NCBI GenBank assembly: GCA_030065125.1
Contig: JASJDM010000018.1
Span: forward strand, 37,075 to 101,074
Direction of reading: 5' to 3'
Length of the DNA stretch: 64,000 nt
From: Lysobacterales bacterium
Lineage (GTDB): Bacteria; Pseudomonadota; Gammaproteobacteria; Xanthomonadales; SZUA-38
The position numbers and the translations under genes are program-made. The notes beneath the pieces were generated by a model. It saw only the letters and a list, made by a program, of their open reading frames with translations, had not been told where the DNA came from and did no database searches. Below, in pieces: positions 1 to 8,292 of the stretch. Position 1 is the first letter of the stretch; each line of letters starts with the position of its first letter.

Positions 1-513
1 CAGATCATCCCGGCCCGCTATCTCACCACCACGGCATCGTCAGGTTTTGCCGACGCCGCATTCCGGGACTGGCGCTTCGACGCCAACGATCAGCCCATAG
101 GGGACTGCGTACTCAACGAACCCGATGCGCCCAACCGCAAGATCCTGGTGGCCGGCGCCAACTTCGGCTGCGGCTCCTCCCGGGAACACGCCCCCTGGGC
201 GCTGCGGGACTTTGGATTCCGCGTCGTAGTGAGCAGCAGGATCGCCGATATCTTTTCCGGCAACGCCCGCAACTGCGGCGTGCTGCCGGTGGTAGTTTCC
301 GAGGAAGACAACGCCTGGCTGCTGGCCAATCCCGGTGCCGAGGTGACCGTGGACGTGGAACAGGGCACCATCGAGTTCAACGACCGGAAAGTGGCGTTTG
401 AGCTGGACGAGTTTTCCCGCTACCGATTCATGAATGGCCAGGACGTTCTGGGCTATATCCTGGCCCAGGGCGAGGCCATCGACGCCTACGAACAGCGCGT
501 GGAGAACCCGTAA
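1..513 (+). CDS. leuD: 3-isopropylmalate dehydratase small subunit, 5'-truncated by the window edge
   Basis: Small (swivel-domain) subunit of isopropylmalate isomerase, which with LeuC converts 2- to 3-isopropylmalate in leucine synthesis in the cytosol. The reading frame is open from base 1 and begins inside the family's N-terminal motif QIIPARYLTT; GANFGCGSSREHAPWAL, the conserved swivel-domain signature, lies at bases 157-207. About 170 codons are present against roughly 200 in the E. coli protein, so about 30 codons lie upstream. The stop TAA shares its last A with the ATG of leuB, so leuD and leuB are translationally coupled. leuC is expected just upstream. Confidence 0.95.
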   Translation, partial: QIIPARYLTTTASSGFADAAFRDWRFDANDQPIGDCVLNEPDAPNRKILVAGANFGCGSSREHAPWALRDFGFRVVVSSRIADIFSGNARNCGVLPVVVSEEDNAWLLANPGAEVTVDVEQGTIEFNDRKVAFELDEFSRYRFMNGQDVLGYILAQGEAIDAYEQRVENP

Positions 514-1577
514 TGCAGGCCCGAATCGTTCTGCTGCCCGGGGACGGCATCGGACCCGACATCGTGTCCTCAGCGCGACAGGTATTGAGCCGGATCGCGG
601 AAATCTTCAGCCACCAGTTCGATATGCCCGAGCACCTGGTGGGCGGCGCCGCCATCGATGCCACCGGCGTGCCGTTTCCAGACGAGACCGCCGCAGCATG
701 CCGGGACTGCCGGGGCGTGCTGCTGGGTGCCGTGGGCGGCCCCAAGTGGGACGACCCCAAAGCCAAGGTGCGGCCGGAACAGGGACTGCTGCAGATGCGC
801 AGCGCCATGGGCGTGTTCGCTAACCTGCGCCCGGTGCACACCCTGCCCGCCCTGATGGCGGCCAGCCCGCTGAAGAATGAAAAGCTCGAAGGCGTGGATT
901 TCCTGGTGGTGCGCGAACTCACCGGCGGCATCTATTTCGGTGAAAAATCCGAAGGCACCGAGGTGGCCTCGGACCTGTGCACCTACACCGCCGAAGAGGT
1001 CGCGCGTATTGTCCACATGGCAGCGAAGCTGGCTGGCGACCGCCGCGGCAAGTTGACCCTGGTGCACAAGGCCAACGTGTTGGCCACCTCCCGGCTGTGG
1101 ATTACCGTCACGCAGAAGATCCTTTCCGAGCACTATCCGGCATTGGACTACGACACCCTGCTGGTGGACGCTGCGGCCATGAGCCTGCTGACCGAACCCT
1201 CACGGTTCGATGTGATCGTCACCGAGAACATGTTCGGCGACATCCTCACCGACGAGGCCGCCGCCGTAGCGGGTTCCATCGGCATCCTGCCCTCGGCCTC
1301 CCTCAGCGATGCGGGACCGGGTCTGTACGAACCGATCCACGGTTCCGCTCCCGACCTGGCCGGCACCGGCCGGGCCAATCCCTTCGGCACCCTGCTCAGC
1401 GCCGCCATGCTGCTGGACCTGAGCCTGGGCCTGAAAGAGGAAGCCCAGTGGCTGCGGGAAACCGTGGAGCAGTGCATCGACCATGGCGAAACCACCGGCG
1501 ACCTGGGCGGCCCCCTGGGCACCGAGGACGCCACCCGGGCCGTGCTGGCCCGGCTGGAGCATCGGTCAGCAGCATGA
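513..1577 (+). CDS. leuB: 3-isopropylmalate dehydrogenase
   Basis: NAD-dependent oxidative decarboxylation of 3-isopropylmalate, the third step of leucine synthesis; a homodimeric cytosolic enzyme. The 354-residue protein has the usual family length, starts MQARIVLLPGDGIGPDI (the standard N-terminal strand and loop), carries LLGAVGGPKWD in the substrate region and VTENMFGDILTDEAA with the metal-binding aspartates. The start overlaps the leuD stop by one base and the stop TGA overlaps the ilvA ATG (ATGA), so leuD-leuB-ilvA behave as one operon. Confidence 0.97.
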   Translation: MQARIVLLPGDGIGPDIVSSARQVLSRIAEIFSHQFDMPEHLVGGAAIDATGVPFPDETAAACRDCRGVLLGAVGGPKWDDPKAKVRPEQGLLQMRSAMGVFANLRPVHTLPALMAASPLKNEKLEGVDFLVVRELTGGIYFGEKSEGTEVASDLCTYTAEEVARIVHMAAKLAGDRRGKLTLVHKANVLATSRLWITVTQKILSEHYPALDYDTLLVDAAAMSLLTEPSRFDVIVTENMFGDILTDEAAAVAGSIGILPSASLSDAGPGLYEPIHGSAPDLAGTGRANPFGTLLSAAMLLDLSLGLKEEAQWLRETVEQCIDHGETTGDLGGPLGTEDATRAVLARLEHRSAA

Positions 1578-3163
1578 GATCCACCCGGGACGAACATCTC
1601 CCCAAGGAAATGGAGTATCTGCGGCGGTCCGTGGGTTCACCGGTGTACGAAGTTGCCAAACGCACACCCCTGACCTACGCCGAGAACCTGTCCCGGCGAT
1701 TGGGCTGCACCATCTACCTGAAACGGGAGGACCTGCAGCCCACGTTTTCCTTCAAGATCAGAGGCGCCTTCGCCGCCGTGCACGCCCGGGTCCAGCAAGG
1801 GAACTGCGCCCATGTGATGGCGGCGTCAGCCGGCAACCATGCCCAGGGTGTGGCGGTGGCGGCACGTAAGCTGGGGCTGAAGGCCACCATTGTCATGCCG
1901 AGGACCACGCCGTCCATCAAGGTCAACGCCGTGCGGCGCCTGGGGGCCGAGGTCAAGCTGCTGGGCGACAGCTACGACGAGGCCCAGGGCATTGCCCGAC
2001 AGCAGGCCGGGGAAATCGGCGCGACCTTCATCCACCCCTTCGACGATCCCGACGTCATTGCCGGCCAGGGCACCATCGCCCTGGAGGTGCTGAGCCAGTG
2101 CCCCGAGACTCCCCAGGCGGTTTTCATCCCCGTGGGCGGTGGCGGACTGGTCTCGGGCATGGCGGCGGTCATTAAGGCGATGCACCCCCAGACCCGGGTC
2201 ATCGGCGTCGAACCGGTGGAGGCTGCCTGCATGGAAGCTGCCCTGAAAGCCGGCGAACCGGTCACCTTGGAATCCGTGGGCATCTTCGCCGACGGTGCCG
2301 CCGTGCGGCGGGTTGGAGATACCTCCTTTGCCCTGGCCCAGGGCCTGGTGGACGACATCATCACGGTGGAGTCCGACGACATCTGCGCGGCGGTGCGCGA
2401 CACCTTCGAAGACACCCGGGCCCTGGCCGAACCCGCCGGCGCCCTGGCGCTGGCCGGTCTCAAGGCCTGGCTGGCTCAGCGCAGCGCCGAGACCCGGCCG
2501 GTGAAGGGCCCCCTGGTGGCCATCAACTCCGGCGCCAACGTCAACTTCAACCGCATGGGCCACGTGGTGGAGCGGGCCATTATCGGCCGTGGCGAGGAAG
2601 CGCTGATTGCCGTGACCATCCCCGAGGAACCCGGCAGTTTCCTGCGCTTCCTCAACACCATGGACGCACCGCCCATCACCGAATTCAACTACCGCTACCG
2701 GGATGCCCACGAAGCCCAGGTTTTCGTGGGCCTGCAGGTGGAAGGCTGGACCATGGAGCCCGAAGCCACCCAGGACCGCCTGCGCCGCAACGGCTACGCC
2801 GTGCAGGACCTCAGCCACAACGACATGGCCCGTCTGCACCTGCGCCACATGGTGGGCGGCGCCCTGCCCTCCAGCGTCACCGAACAGGTCTACCGCTTCG
2901 AGTTCCCCGAACGCCCCGGCGCCCTGCTGGAGTTCCTCAAGACCCTGGCCGGGCGCTTCAACATCAGCCTGTTCCATTACCGCAACCACGGTGCTGCTTA
3001 TGGTCGGGTGCTGTGTGGCTTCATGGTCGAACACGGCCGCCAGGAGGAGTTCAACGAGTTCCTCAATGCGACCGGCTACAAGTGGATCGACGAGACCGAG
3101 AATCCGGCTTATCGACAGTTTCTGGCGGCGCCGGAAGAGGTGCGGAAGGCCTCGGGGCAGTAG
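1574..3163 (+). CDS. ilvA: Biosynthetic threonine deaminase with C-terminal regulatory domains
   Basis: PLP enzyme converting threonine to 2-oxobutanoate and ammonia, the committed step to isoleucine. Of 529 residues, about 1-330 form the fold-type II catalytic domain: FSFKIRGA places the PLP lysine at K61 (K62 in E. coli), SAGNHAQG binds phosphate or substrate and GGGGL is the glycine loop. Residues from about 345 to the end contain two ACT-like modules (EEPGSFLRFL and ERPGALLEFL), the isoleucine/valine-responsive part, so this is the biosynthetic type. The frame is open far upstream, but the ATG at 1574 overlapping the leuB TGA is the natural start. Linking ilvA to leuB gives co-expression of the Leu and Ile branches. 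Confidence 0.96.
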   Translation: MRSTRDEHLPKEMEYLRRSVGSPVYEVAKRTPLTYAENLSRRLGCTIYLKREDLQPTFSFKIRGAFAAVHARVQQGNCAHVMAASAGNHAQGVAVAARKLGLKATIVMPRTTPSIKVNAVRRLGAEVKLLGDSYDEAQGIARQQAGEIGATFIHPFDDPDVIAGQGTIALEVLSQCPETPQAVFIPVGGGGLVSGMAAVIKAMHPQTRVIGVEPVEAACMEAALKAGEPVTLESVGIFADGAAVRRVGDTSFALAQGLVDDIITVESDDICAAVRDTFEDTRALAEPAGALALAGLKAWLAQRSAETRPVKGPLVAINSGANVNFNRMGHVVERAIIGRGEEALIAVTIPEEPGSFLRFLNTMDAPPITEFNYRYRDAHEAQVFVGLQVEGWTMEPEATQDRLRRNGYAVQDLSHNDMARLHLRHMVGGALPSSVTEQVYRFEFPERPGALLEFLKTLAGRFNISLFHYRNHGAAYGRVLCGFMVEHGRQEEFNEFLNATGYKWIDETENPAYRQFLAAPEEVRKASGQ

Positions 3164-3167
3164 CAAC

Positions 3168-3217
3168 GGGGACGGTTCACTTAATTCGAACCTGTTCGAA
3201 TTAAGTAAACTGTCCCC
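3168..3217. repeat. REP-like palindrome after ilvA
   Basis: A 50-bp near-perfect inverted repeat starts 4 bases after the ilvA stop: arms GGGGACGGTT... and ...AAACTGTCCCC enclose a perfect 12-bp stem (ACTTAATTCGAA / TTCGAATTAAGT) with a CCTG loop. The GGGGAC end and AT-rich inner stem resemble REP elements mobilised by RAYT (IS200/IS605-like) transposases. It may also end the leuDB-ilvA transcript, although no U-run follows. The AT-rich core stands out from its GC-rich surroundings. Confidence 0.6.
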
Positions 3218-3236
3218 CGATCCGCCGATCCACAAC

Positions 3237-4166
3237 ATGAACTCCACCAACCCCTCAACAACGACGGTCTCCCTGGTACTCGGCAGCGGCGGCGCCCGGG
3301 GAAACGCGCATATCGGCGTGATCAAGGCCATCGAGGAGCGAGGCCTCGATATTCGCAATCTGGCGGGTTGTTCCATGGGTTCCCTTATCGGCGGCGTGTA
3401 TGCCGCCGGAGAACTGGAGACGTACAAGGACTGGGCCTATTCCCTGACCAGCAGTGACGTTCTCAGGCTGCTGGACTTTTCTTTCAGCCGCAGATCGCTG
3501 TTCCGGGGCGAGCGCGTGTTCGACGTCATGAAAAGCCTGATCGGTGACTACCAGATTCAGCAACTGGACCGGGGATTCACCGCGGTGGCCACCGACATCG
3601 ACAACCAGAATGAGGTGTGGCTGTCCCGCGGCTCGCTGTTCCGCGCTATCCGGGCATCCACCGCGGTCCCAGGACTGCTGAATCCGGTGGAAGACGGTGA
3701 CCGCCTGCTGGTGGACGGCGGCCTGGTTAATCCCATTCCCATCGCGCCAACCCTGAACGACGCCACCGACCTGACCATTGCGGTCAACCTGAACAGCATG
3801 ACCGAGCCTTACCAGCCTGAACCATCAATCGGGGAAGACCCGGACGACGATGGCGAGACCGGCTACCGCAAGCGCATCCTGGATTTCATTACTGACCTGA
3901 CCGGCAGCAACAACTCGGATCGGGATACACCCCACGCGGCGGAACTGATGACCCGCTCATTCGACGTGATGCAGGGCTCCATCGCCCGGCTGAAGCTGGC
4001 GGCCTACGCGCCGGACAAGGTGATCGAGATCCCCCGGGACGCCTGCACGTTTTTCGAGTTCGACCGTGCCGAGGAAATGGCGGAGCTGGGGTATCGCAAG
4101 ACGGTGGAAGCGCTGGACAGCCTGGAGGCACGGAAGCGGCTAAGGTCCAGGTCTGGCAAGGACTGA
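3237..4166 (+). CDS. Patatin-like phospholipase family protein (RssA-like)
   Basis: Predicted serine lipid acyl hydrolase with a Ser-Asp dyad. The 309-residue protein has the oxyanion motif GSGGARG at 16-22, the nucleophile elbow GCSMG with S46, and the catalytic DGG with D160, all with normal patatin spacing. No signal peptide is apparent, so it is probably cytosolic or membrane-associated, as for E. coli RssA. The ATG at 3237 is chosen because the motif begins 15 residues later and the frame upstream runs through the REP palindrome. Its substrate cannot be read from the sequence. Its 3' end faces a convergent gene across a truncated family A repeat. Confidence 0.88.
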   Translation: MNSTNPSTTTVSLVLGSGGARGNAHIGVIKAIEERGLDIRNLAGCSMGSLIGGVYAAGELETYKDWAYSLTSSDVLRLLDFSFSRRSLFRGERVFDVMKSLIGDYQIQQLDRGFTAVATDIDNQNEVWLSRGSLFRAIRASTAVPGLLNPVEDGDRLLVDGGLVNPIPIAPTLNDATDLTIAVNLNSMTEPYQPEPSIGEDPDDDGETGYRKRILDFITDLTGSNNSDRDTPHAAELMTRSFDVMQGSIARLKLAAYAPDKVIEIPRDACTFFEFDRAEEMAELGYRKTVEALDSLEARKRLRSRSGKD

Positions 4167-4242
4167 ACGGCGCAGCGCTCTTTCATCAACACCAGGCCGG
4201 GTCCGGCCCCAGCCGTCGCCCCCAACCGTCCTTCCATTACGC

Positions 4243-4333
4243 CGTCATCCTGAACTCGATTCAGGATCCATCAGCAAATGGAGTCTGGTCAGCCTTTGAT
4301 CGGTGCTTGGTGAAAGACGAAGGCTCTGGACAC
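4243..4333. repeat. Family A repeat, left-end truncated copy
   Basis: The 30-base end at 4243-4272 (ATCCTGAA-ctcga-TTCAGGAT hairpin followed by CCATC) is identical to the left end of the complete family A element at 61261. The next roughly 60 bases still align with that element (shared blocks around ATCGGTGCTTG and GGCTCTGG), but the right inverted end is missing. The copy lies between the convergent patatin and 4341-5630 genes. The remaining bases 4167-4242 hold nothing recognisable. Confidence 0.7.
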
Positions 4334-4340
4334 AAACTTC

Positions 4341-5630
4341 CTACTCGACCTCGGTCAACCCAACCAGGCTGGCCACGGACCTTTGCGCAACCACACGGCC
4401 CGTAGAGTCCACAGAGTCCGAAACAGTGACCTCATCACATCGCTCCCCCTGGCACACCACGTGGAGTACGGCCGCCATGGGTTTCTCCCCTTCCCAGGCA
4501 ATGCGAAGCGGTATCAGGTACCCGATGCGCTCGGTGTCGGGGTCGTAATGCGCCTTTGCCATGGTCACGCCACTATTGCGCTGCCAGGCCTCAAACAGTC
4601 TCCCGTCCACATCGATGGCGGCCGCGGCGTTGGCAAAGTAAGTCACGAGATCCCCATCCGGTCGCTCCACGGCCGGTACACCCAGCAGAAGCAGATCCAG
4701 CTGAAAAGGCGGACCCGATCCGTCAGGCTCTCCCAGGACACCCAGTCGACCAGACAGGGCGAGTCTGACCGCCGACATGTCGATGGCTGCAATGTCTTCA
4801 TCGTCCCATTCATCTACCCTGCACAGCGCCAGACTGGTTTCGGCAGCACAGGCACGGTCCCGAACGCTGCCGCTGGCGATGCTGCGCACGTCGGTTAACT
4901 GCAGTGACGCTTGAGCTGCAGGCTGTTCGACCAGCTCATCATCTTCCGCGGGTGTCGGCGCAGTGAGAAGCTCGCCCAACGGAGTTCTGGGTTTCTCGAC
5001 CAAGCGCCGAGCCGGAATGTCATAGAAATGCAGGTAATCGTGATCAACCACCAACCGGCCCGCATCATCGGGCACTAATCGAAGAGCCATTTCGATCTGA
5101 GATTGGTTGCCCGTGTCAGCGTTGGTCAACAGGGCAGGCACGTAGACCGTTGCAAACTGTTCCACCCGCCAGATCTGCAGTGTGGGGCTCATGATGCTGT
5201 AATTTTCCTGAGCAACCCAGAATCGCCAGGTCTCCGGGCCATTTGAGAGCGTCAGTTCACCGCCAGAGTTGAACAGGGTTGCGGTGGGAATCAGTCCGCC
5301 ACCGACAGGGAGCACGTCCATGACGGTTCCCTTAAGCTTGAGTCGAAATTTCAAAAGTTCCGCCGCAAGGTCTGGCTCGAAAACTCCGGTTGCTGCCGGT
5401 GCTACGCCGCTAACGTCAAGGGAAATCGAACCGTAGATCTCATCTTCGGGAAGGTCGAACAGAAAGCGATCTCCCAGTGACTCCAATGCCACCACCGACG
5501 ATTCCTGGTCCGGAAAGAACTTCCACACACTCTGTTTGTACGCGTCGTTCGCAGTGACTGGCTGGGTGACCAAGGCCCACCCCAGAAAAATGGCAAAAAC
5601 GCCCAGATACCGCTTTATCAGAGTATTCAT
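4341..5630 (-). CDS. Hypothetical exported protein
   Basis: Not recognised. The 429-residue product starts MNTLIKRYLGVFAIFLGWAL and has a convincing Sec signal peptide with likely cleavage after VTA near residue 27, so it is probably periplasmic or secreted. The rest is a soluble, mostly beta-looking sequence without clear repeats; a low-complexity acidic/proline linker near TPAEDDELVEQP separates two halves, and four cysteines (CAAETSLALC, CQGERC) could form disulfides. The ATG at 5630 is preferred over an in-frame ATG 14 codons upstream because it gives the signal peptide directly. It is divergent from the M64 peptidase gene with only 40 bp between starts. Confidence 0.6.
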   Translation of the reverse strand: MNTLIKRYLGVFAIFLGWALVTQPVTANDAYKQSVWKFFPDQESSVVALESLGDRFLFDLPEDEIYGSISLDVSGVAPAATGVFEPDLAAELLKFRLKLKGTVMDVLPVGGGLIPTATLFNSGGELTLSNGPETWRFWVAQENYSIMSPTLQIWRVEQFATVYVPALLTNADTGNQSQIEMALRLVPDDAGRLVVDHDYLHFYDIPARRLVEKPRTPLGELLTAPTPAEDDELVEQPAAQASLQLTDVRSIASGSVRDRACAAETSLALCRVDEWDDEDIAAIDMSAVRLALSGRLGVLGEPDGSGPPFQLDLLLLGVPAVERPDGDLVTYFANAAAAIDVDGRLFEAWQRNSGVTMAKAHYDPDTERIGYLIPLRIAWEGEKPMAAVLHVVCQGERCDEVTVSDSVDSTGRVVAQRSVASLVGLTEVE

Positions 5631-5670
5631 GCAGTTACTATAACGATCTGTCCTCATCTCAGGAATTGCC

Positions 5671-7056
5671 ATGGGTCATAAGATCTTTCTTCTCCTAATG
5701 ATCGCCACCTCCGGCGCAGCCCACGCCACCGACACCCTCCGCCTGGATTACTTCCACTCCGGCAACGCGACCGAAGAGATGTTCAGCCTGGACGAACTGG
5801 TGATTGAACCGCTGCCCTGGCCGGGCAATCCGAAGCAGCCCATCGATGAACTGAAGCGTGGGAAGTATTTGTTCGAAGTGACCGGCGAATCCGGCGAACT
5901 GCTCTACTCCCGGGGCTTTTCCAGCATCTACGGCGAGTGGGAAACCACCGGGGAGGCCCGGGAGATCAATCGCACTTTCCATGAGTCGGTACGATTCCCC
6001 AAACCCGAAGTGCCATTTGAGCTGACCATCAAGAAGCGCAATGCGGCCAACGGATTTGATCCGGTTTGGTCGATCAAGCTGGACCCTGACGACTACGTGA
6101 ATCACCGCGAATCCCTGCTGCACGCCGACCGGGTGATCCCCATCGAGGTCAACGGCGACCCCACCGAGAAGGTGGACCTGCTGCTGATCGGGGACGGTTA
6201 CACCGAGGCGGAGATGGGCAAGTTCGAGGCCACGGCCCGGGAACTGACGAAAAAGTTTTTTGAGACCTCGCCGTTCGACCGTCGCCGCACCGACTTCAAC
6301 GTCTGGGCCCTGGCGCCGCCGTCCCGGCAGTCCGGCATCTCACGGCCGTCCACCGGCACCTACCGCGACTCGCCCGTGGGCGCCCGCTACGACGCCTTCC
6401 GCTCCGAGCGATACGTTCTGACCTACGACAACAAGGCCTTCCGCCGCATCGCTTCCTCGGCGCCTTATGACGCCGTGGAAATCCTGGTGAACAATGAGAC
6501 CTACGGCGGCGGTGGCATCTACGGCCTGTACTCCACCGCGGCGGCCAACAGCGCCTGGGCAGCCTACCTGTTTATCCACGAGTTCGGCCACCACTTCGCC
6601 GGCCTGGCGGACGAGTACTACACCAGTTCGGTGGCCTACGAGTTCTCCGGTGAAATCACCGAACCCCACGAGCCCAATGTGACGGCATTGCTGGACCCGG
6701 ACAACCTGAAATGGAACCACCGGGTGTCTGCCGACACCGCGCTGCCCACGCAATGGCCCAAGGAAAAATACGAAAAGCACGCTGTCGCTTACCAGGAAAA
6801 GCGCAAGAAGCTGCGTGCAGAAAACCGACCGGAATCCGAGATGAACGAGCTGTTCCAGCAAACCCAGGACTTCTCGGAGAAGCTGTTTGCCAGCCACCCC
6901 AACCACCGGGTTATCGGCGCCTTCGAAGGGGCCAATTACCAGGCCAAAGGCTATTACCGCTCAGCCATGAACTGCATCATGTTCACCCGCACCCGGGATT
7001 TCTGTGACGTCTGCGGGGCGGCTATCGAGCAGGTCATCGACTCATTGGTGCAATGA
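5671..7056 (+). CDS. Exported M64-family zinc metallopeptidase
   Basis: Predicted secreted or periplasmic metalloprotease of the M64 (IgA peptidase) family. The 461 residues comprise a signal peptide (MGHKIFLLLMIATSGAAHA), an N-terminal beta domain (about 20-150) and a catalytic domain beginning with DLLLIGDGYTEAEM. The zinc site is HEFGHHFAGLADE with H303, E304, H307 and probably D314, the family's HExxHxxGxxD pattern. Residues after 420 hold MNCIMFTRTRDFCDVC with a cysteine cluster. The stop overlaps the start of the downstream Gfo/Idh-like gene (ATGA), so the two are co-translated. M64 substrates outside IgA proteases are poorly known, so the target is not predictable. Confidence 0.85.
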   Translation: MGHKIFLLLMIATSGAAHATDTLRLDYFHSGNATEEMFSLDELVIEPLPWPGNPKQPIDELKRGKYLFEVTGESGELLYSRGFSSIYGEWETTGEAREINRTFHESVRFPKPEVPFELTIKKRNAANGFDPVWSIKLDPDDYVNHRESLLHADRVIPIEVNGDPTEKVDLLLIGDGYTEAEMGKFEATARELTKKFFETSPFDRRRTDFNVWALAPPSRQSGISRPSTGTYRDSPVGARYDAFRSERYVLTYDNKAFRRIASSAPYDAVEILVNNETYGGGGIYGLYSTAAANSAWAAYLFIHEFGHHFAGLADEYYTSSVAYEFSGEITEPHEPNVTALLDPDNLKWNHRVSADTALPTQWPKEKYEKHAVAYQEKRKKLRAENRPESEMNELFQQTQDFSEKLFASHPNHRVIGAFEGANYQAKGYYRSAMNCIMFTRTRDFCDVCGAAIEQVIDSLVQ

Positions 7057-8159
7057 AGCACGCATTCCTCGGATTACTGCTTATGGTCAGTGCGTCATCG
7101 GCGGCCGCCGACAAACAAAGCGACCCGGTCCGATTGGCCGTGGTCGGACTCACCCACACTCACGTCCACTGGATCTTCGAAAGCGACAAGCGCGAAAGCT
7201 TCGAGATCGTGGGCATCGTGGAACCCAACCTGGACCTGGCCAGGCGCTACAGCCAGCAGCACGGCTTCGACATGGACCGGGTCTATCCCACCATGGACGC
7301 TTTGCTGGAATCGGTGGAACCCGAGGGCGTCACCGCCTTCGGCACCATCTTCGAACACCTGGAGGTGGTGCAAACCATGGCGCCAAGGGGAATCCACGTC
7401 ATGGTGGAAAAACCCCTGGCGGTAAGCCTGGATCACGCCCGGCAGATGCAGGCGCTGGCGGAGCAGCACGGCATTCACCTGCTGACCAATTACGAGACGA
7501 CCTGGTACCCAACCAACCATCGCACCCGTGAGGTGCTGCAGTCCGGTGACATCGGCCCCCTGCGCAAACTGATCGTGCGGGACGGCCACAAGGGTCCGGC
7601 AAAGCTGGGCATCAACAGCGAGTTTCTCGACTGGCTGCTGGACCCGGAGCAGAACGGCGCCGGCGCGCTGTTCGACTTCGGCTGCTACGGCGCCAACCTG
7701 GCCACCTGGCTGCAGGGCGGGCAGCGGCCGCTGAGCGTTACCGCGGTAACGCAGCAACTGCAGCCGGAAAACAATCCACGGGTGGACGACGAAGCCACCA
7801 TCATCCTGACCTATCCAAACGCCCAGGCCATCATCCAGGCCTCCTGGAACTGGCCCATGGGGCGCAAGGACATGGAAGTTTACGGGCTGACCGGCGCCGC
7901 TTACGCCGACAACCGCCACGACTTTCGTGTCCGCATTGCTGAAGGCTACGATGGGTTCAAGGAAGAGTCGGAAAAGTTGCCCCAGCGTGAATCGCCATGG
8001 CACGACCCGTTTGTGATGTTTGGCGCGGTGATTCGTGGCGAAATCGAGCTGCCCCCCGACGACCTGTCCTCGCTGGAAAACAACATGGTGGTCATGGAAA
8101 TTCTGGAGGCCGCCCGGCAAAGCGCTGCCAGCGGTCAGACTATTCAACTTATGCCGTGA
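7053..8159 (+). CDS. Exported Gfo/Idh/MocA-family protein
   Basis: Oxidoreductase fold of the Gfo/Idh/MocA family: an N-terminal Rossmann domain with the catalytic-type motif EKPLA (K120) and a C-terminal alpha/beta substrate domain; 368 residues. Two features are odd. The N-terminus (MKHAFLGLLLMVSASSAAA) is a Sec-type signal peptide without a twin-arginine motif, although NAD-binding enzymes usually fold in the cytosol. The usual GxGxxG dinucleotide motif reads GLTHTH at 32-37. It may be a periplasmic enzyme with tightly bound NAD, as in GH109-like relatives, or have lost redox activity. The start overlaps the M64 peptidase stop (ATGA). Confidence 0.8.
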   Translation: MKHAFLGLLLMVSASSAAADKQSDPVRLAVVGLTHTHVHWIFESDKRESFEIVGIVEPNLDLARRYSQQHGFDMDRVYPTMDALLESVEPEGVTAFGTIFEHLEVVQTMAPRGIHVMVEKPLAVSLDHARQMQALAEQHGIHLLTNYETTWYPTNHRTREVLQSGDIGPLRKLIVRDGHKGPAKLGINSEFLDWLLDPEQNGAGALFDFGCYGANLATWLQGGQRPLSVTAVTQQLQPENNPRVDDEATIILTYPNAQAIIQASWNWPMGRKDMEVYGLTGAAYADNRHDFRVRIAEGYDGFKEESEKLPQRESPWHDPFVMFGAVIRGEIELPPDDLSSLENNMVVMEILEAARQSAASGQTIQLMP

Positions 8160-8292
8160 CCCGAGTTGCCCGTATGCGGCAAAATGACATGGTAAAAGCG
8201 GGTTTGGTCATGCGGTCCGGACCCGACGGCATCATGGGTTGCACCTGCAGGCGCTCAGTCTCACAGTGACCCCGGAGAACACTGACCAATTC

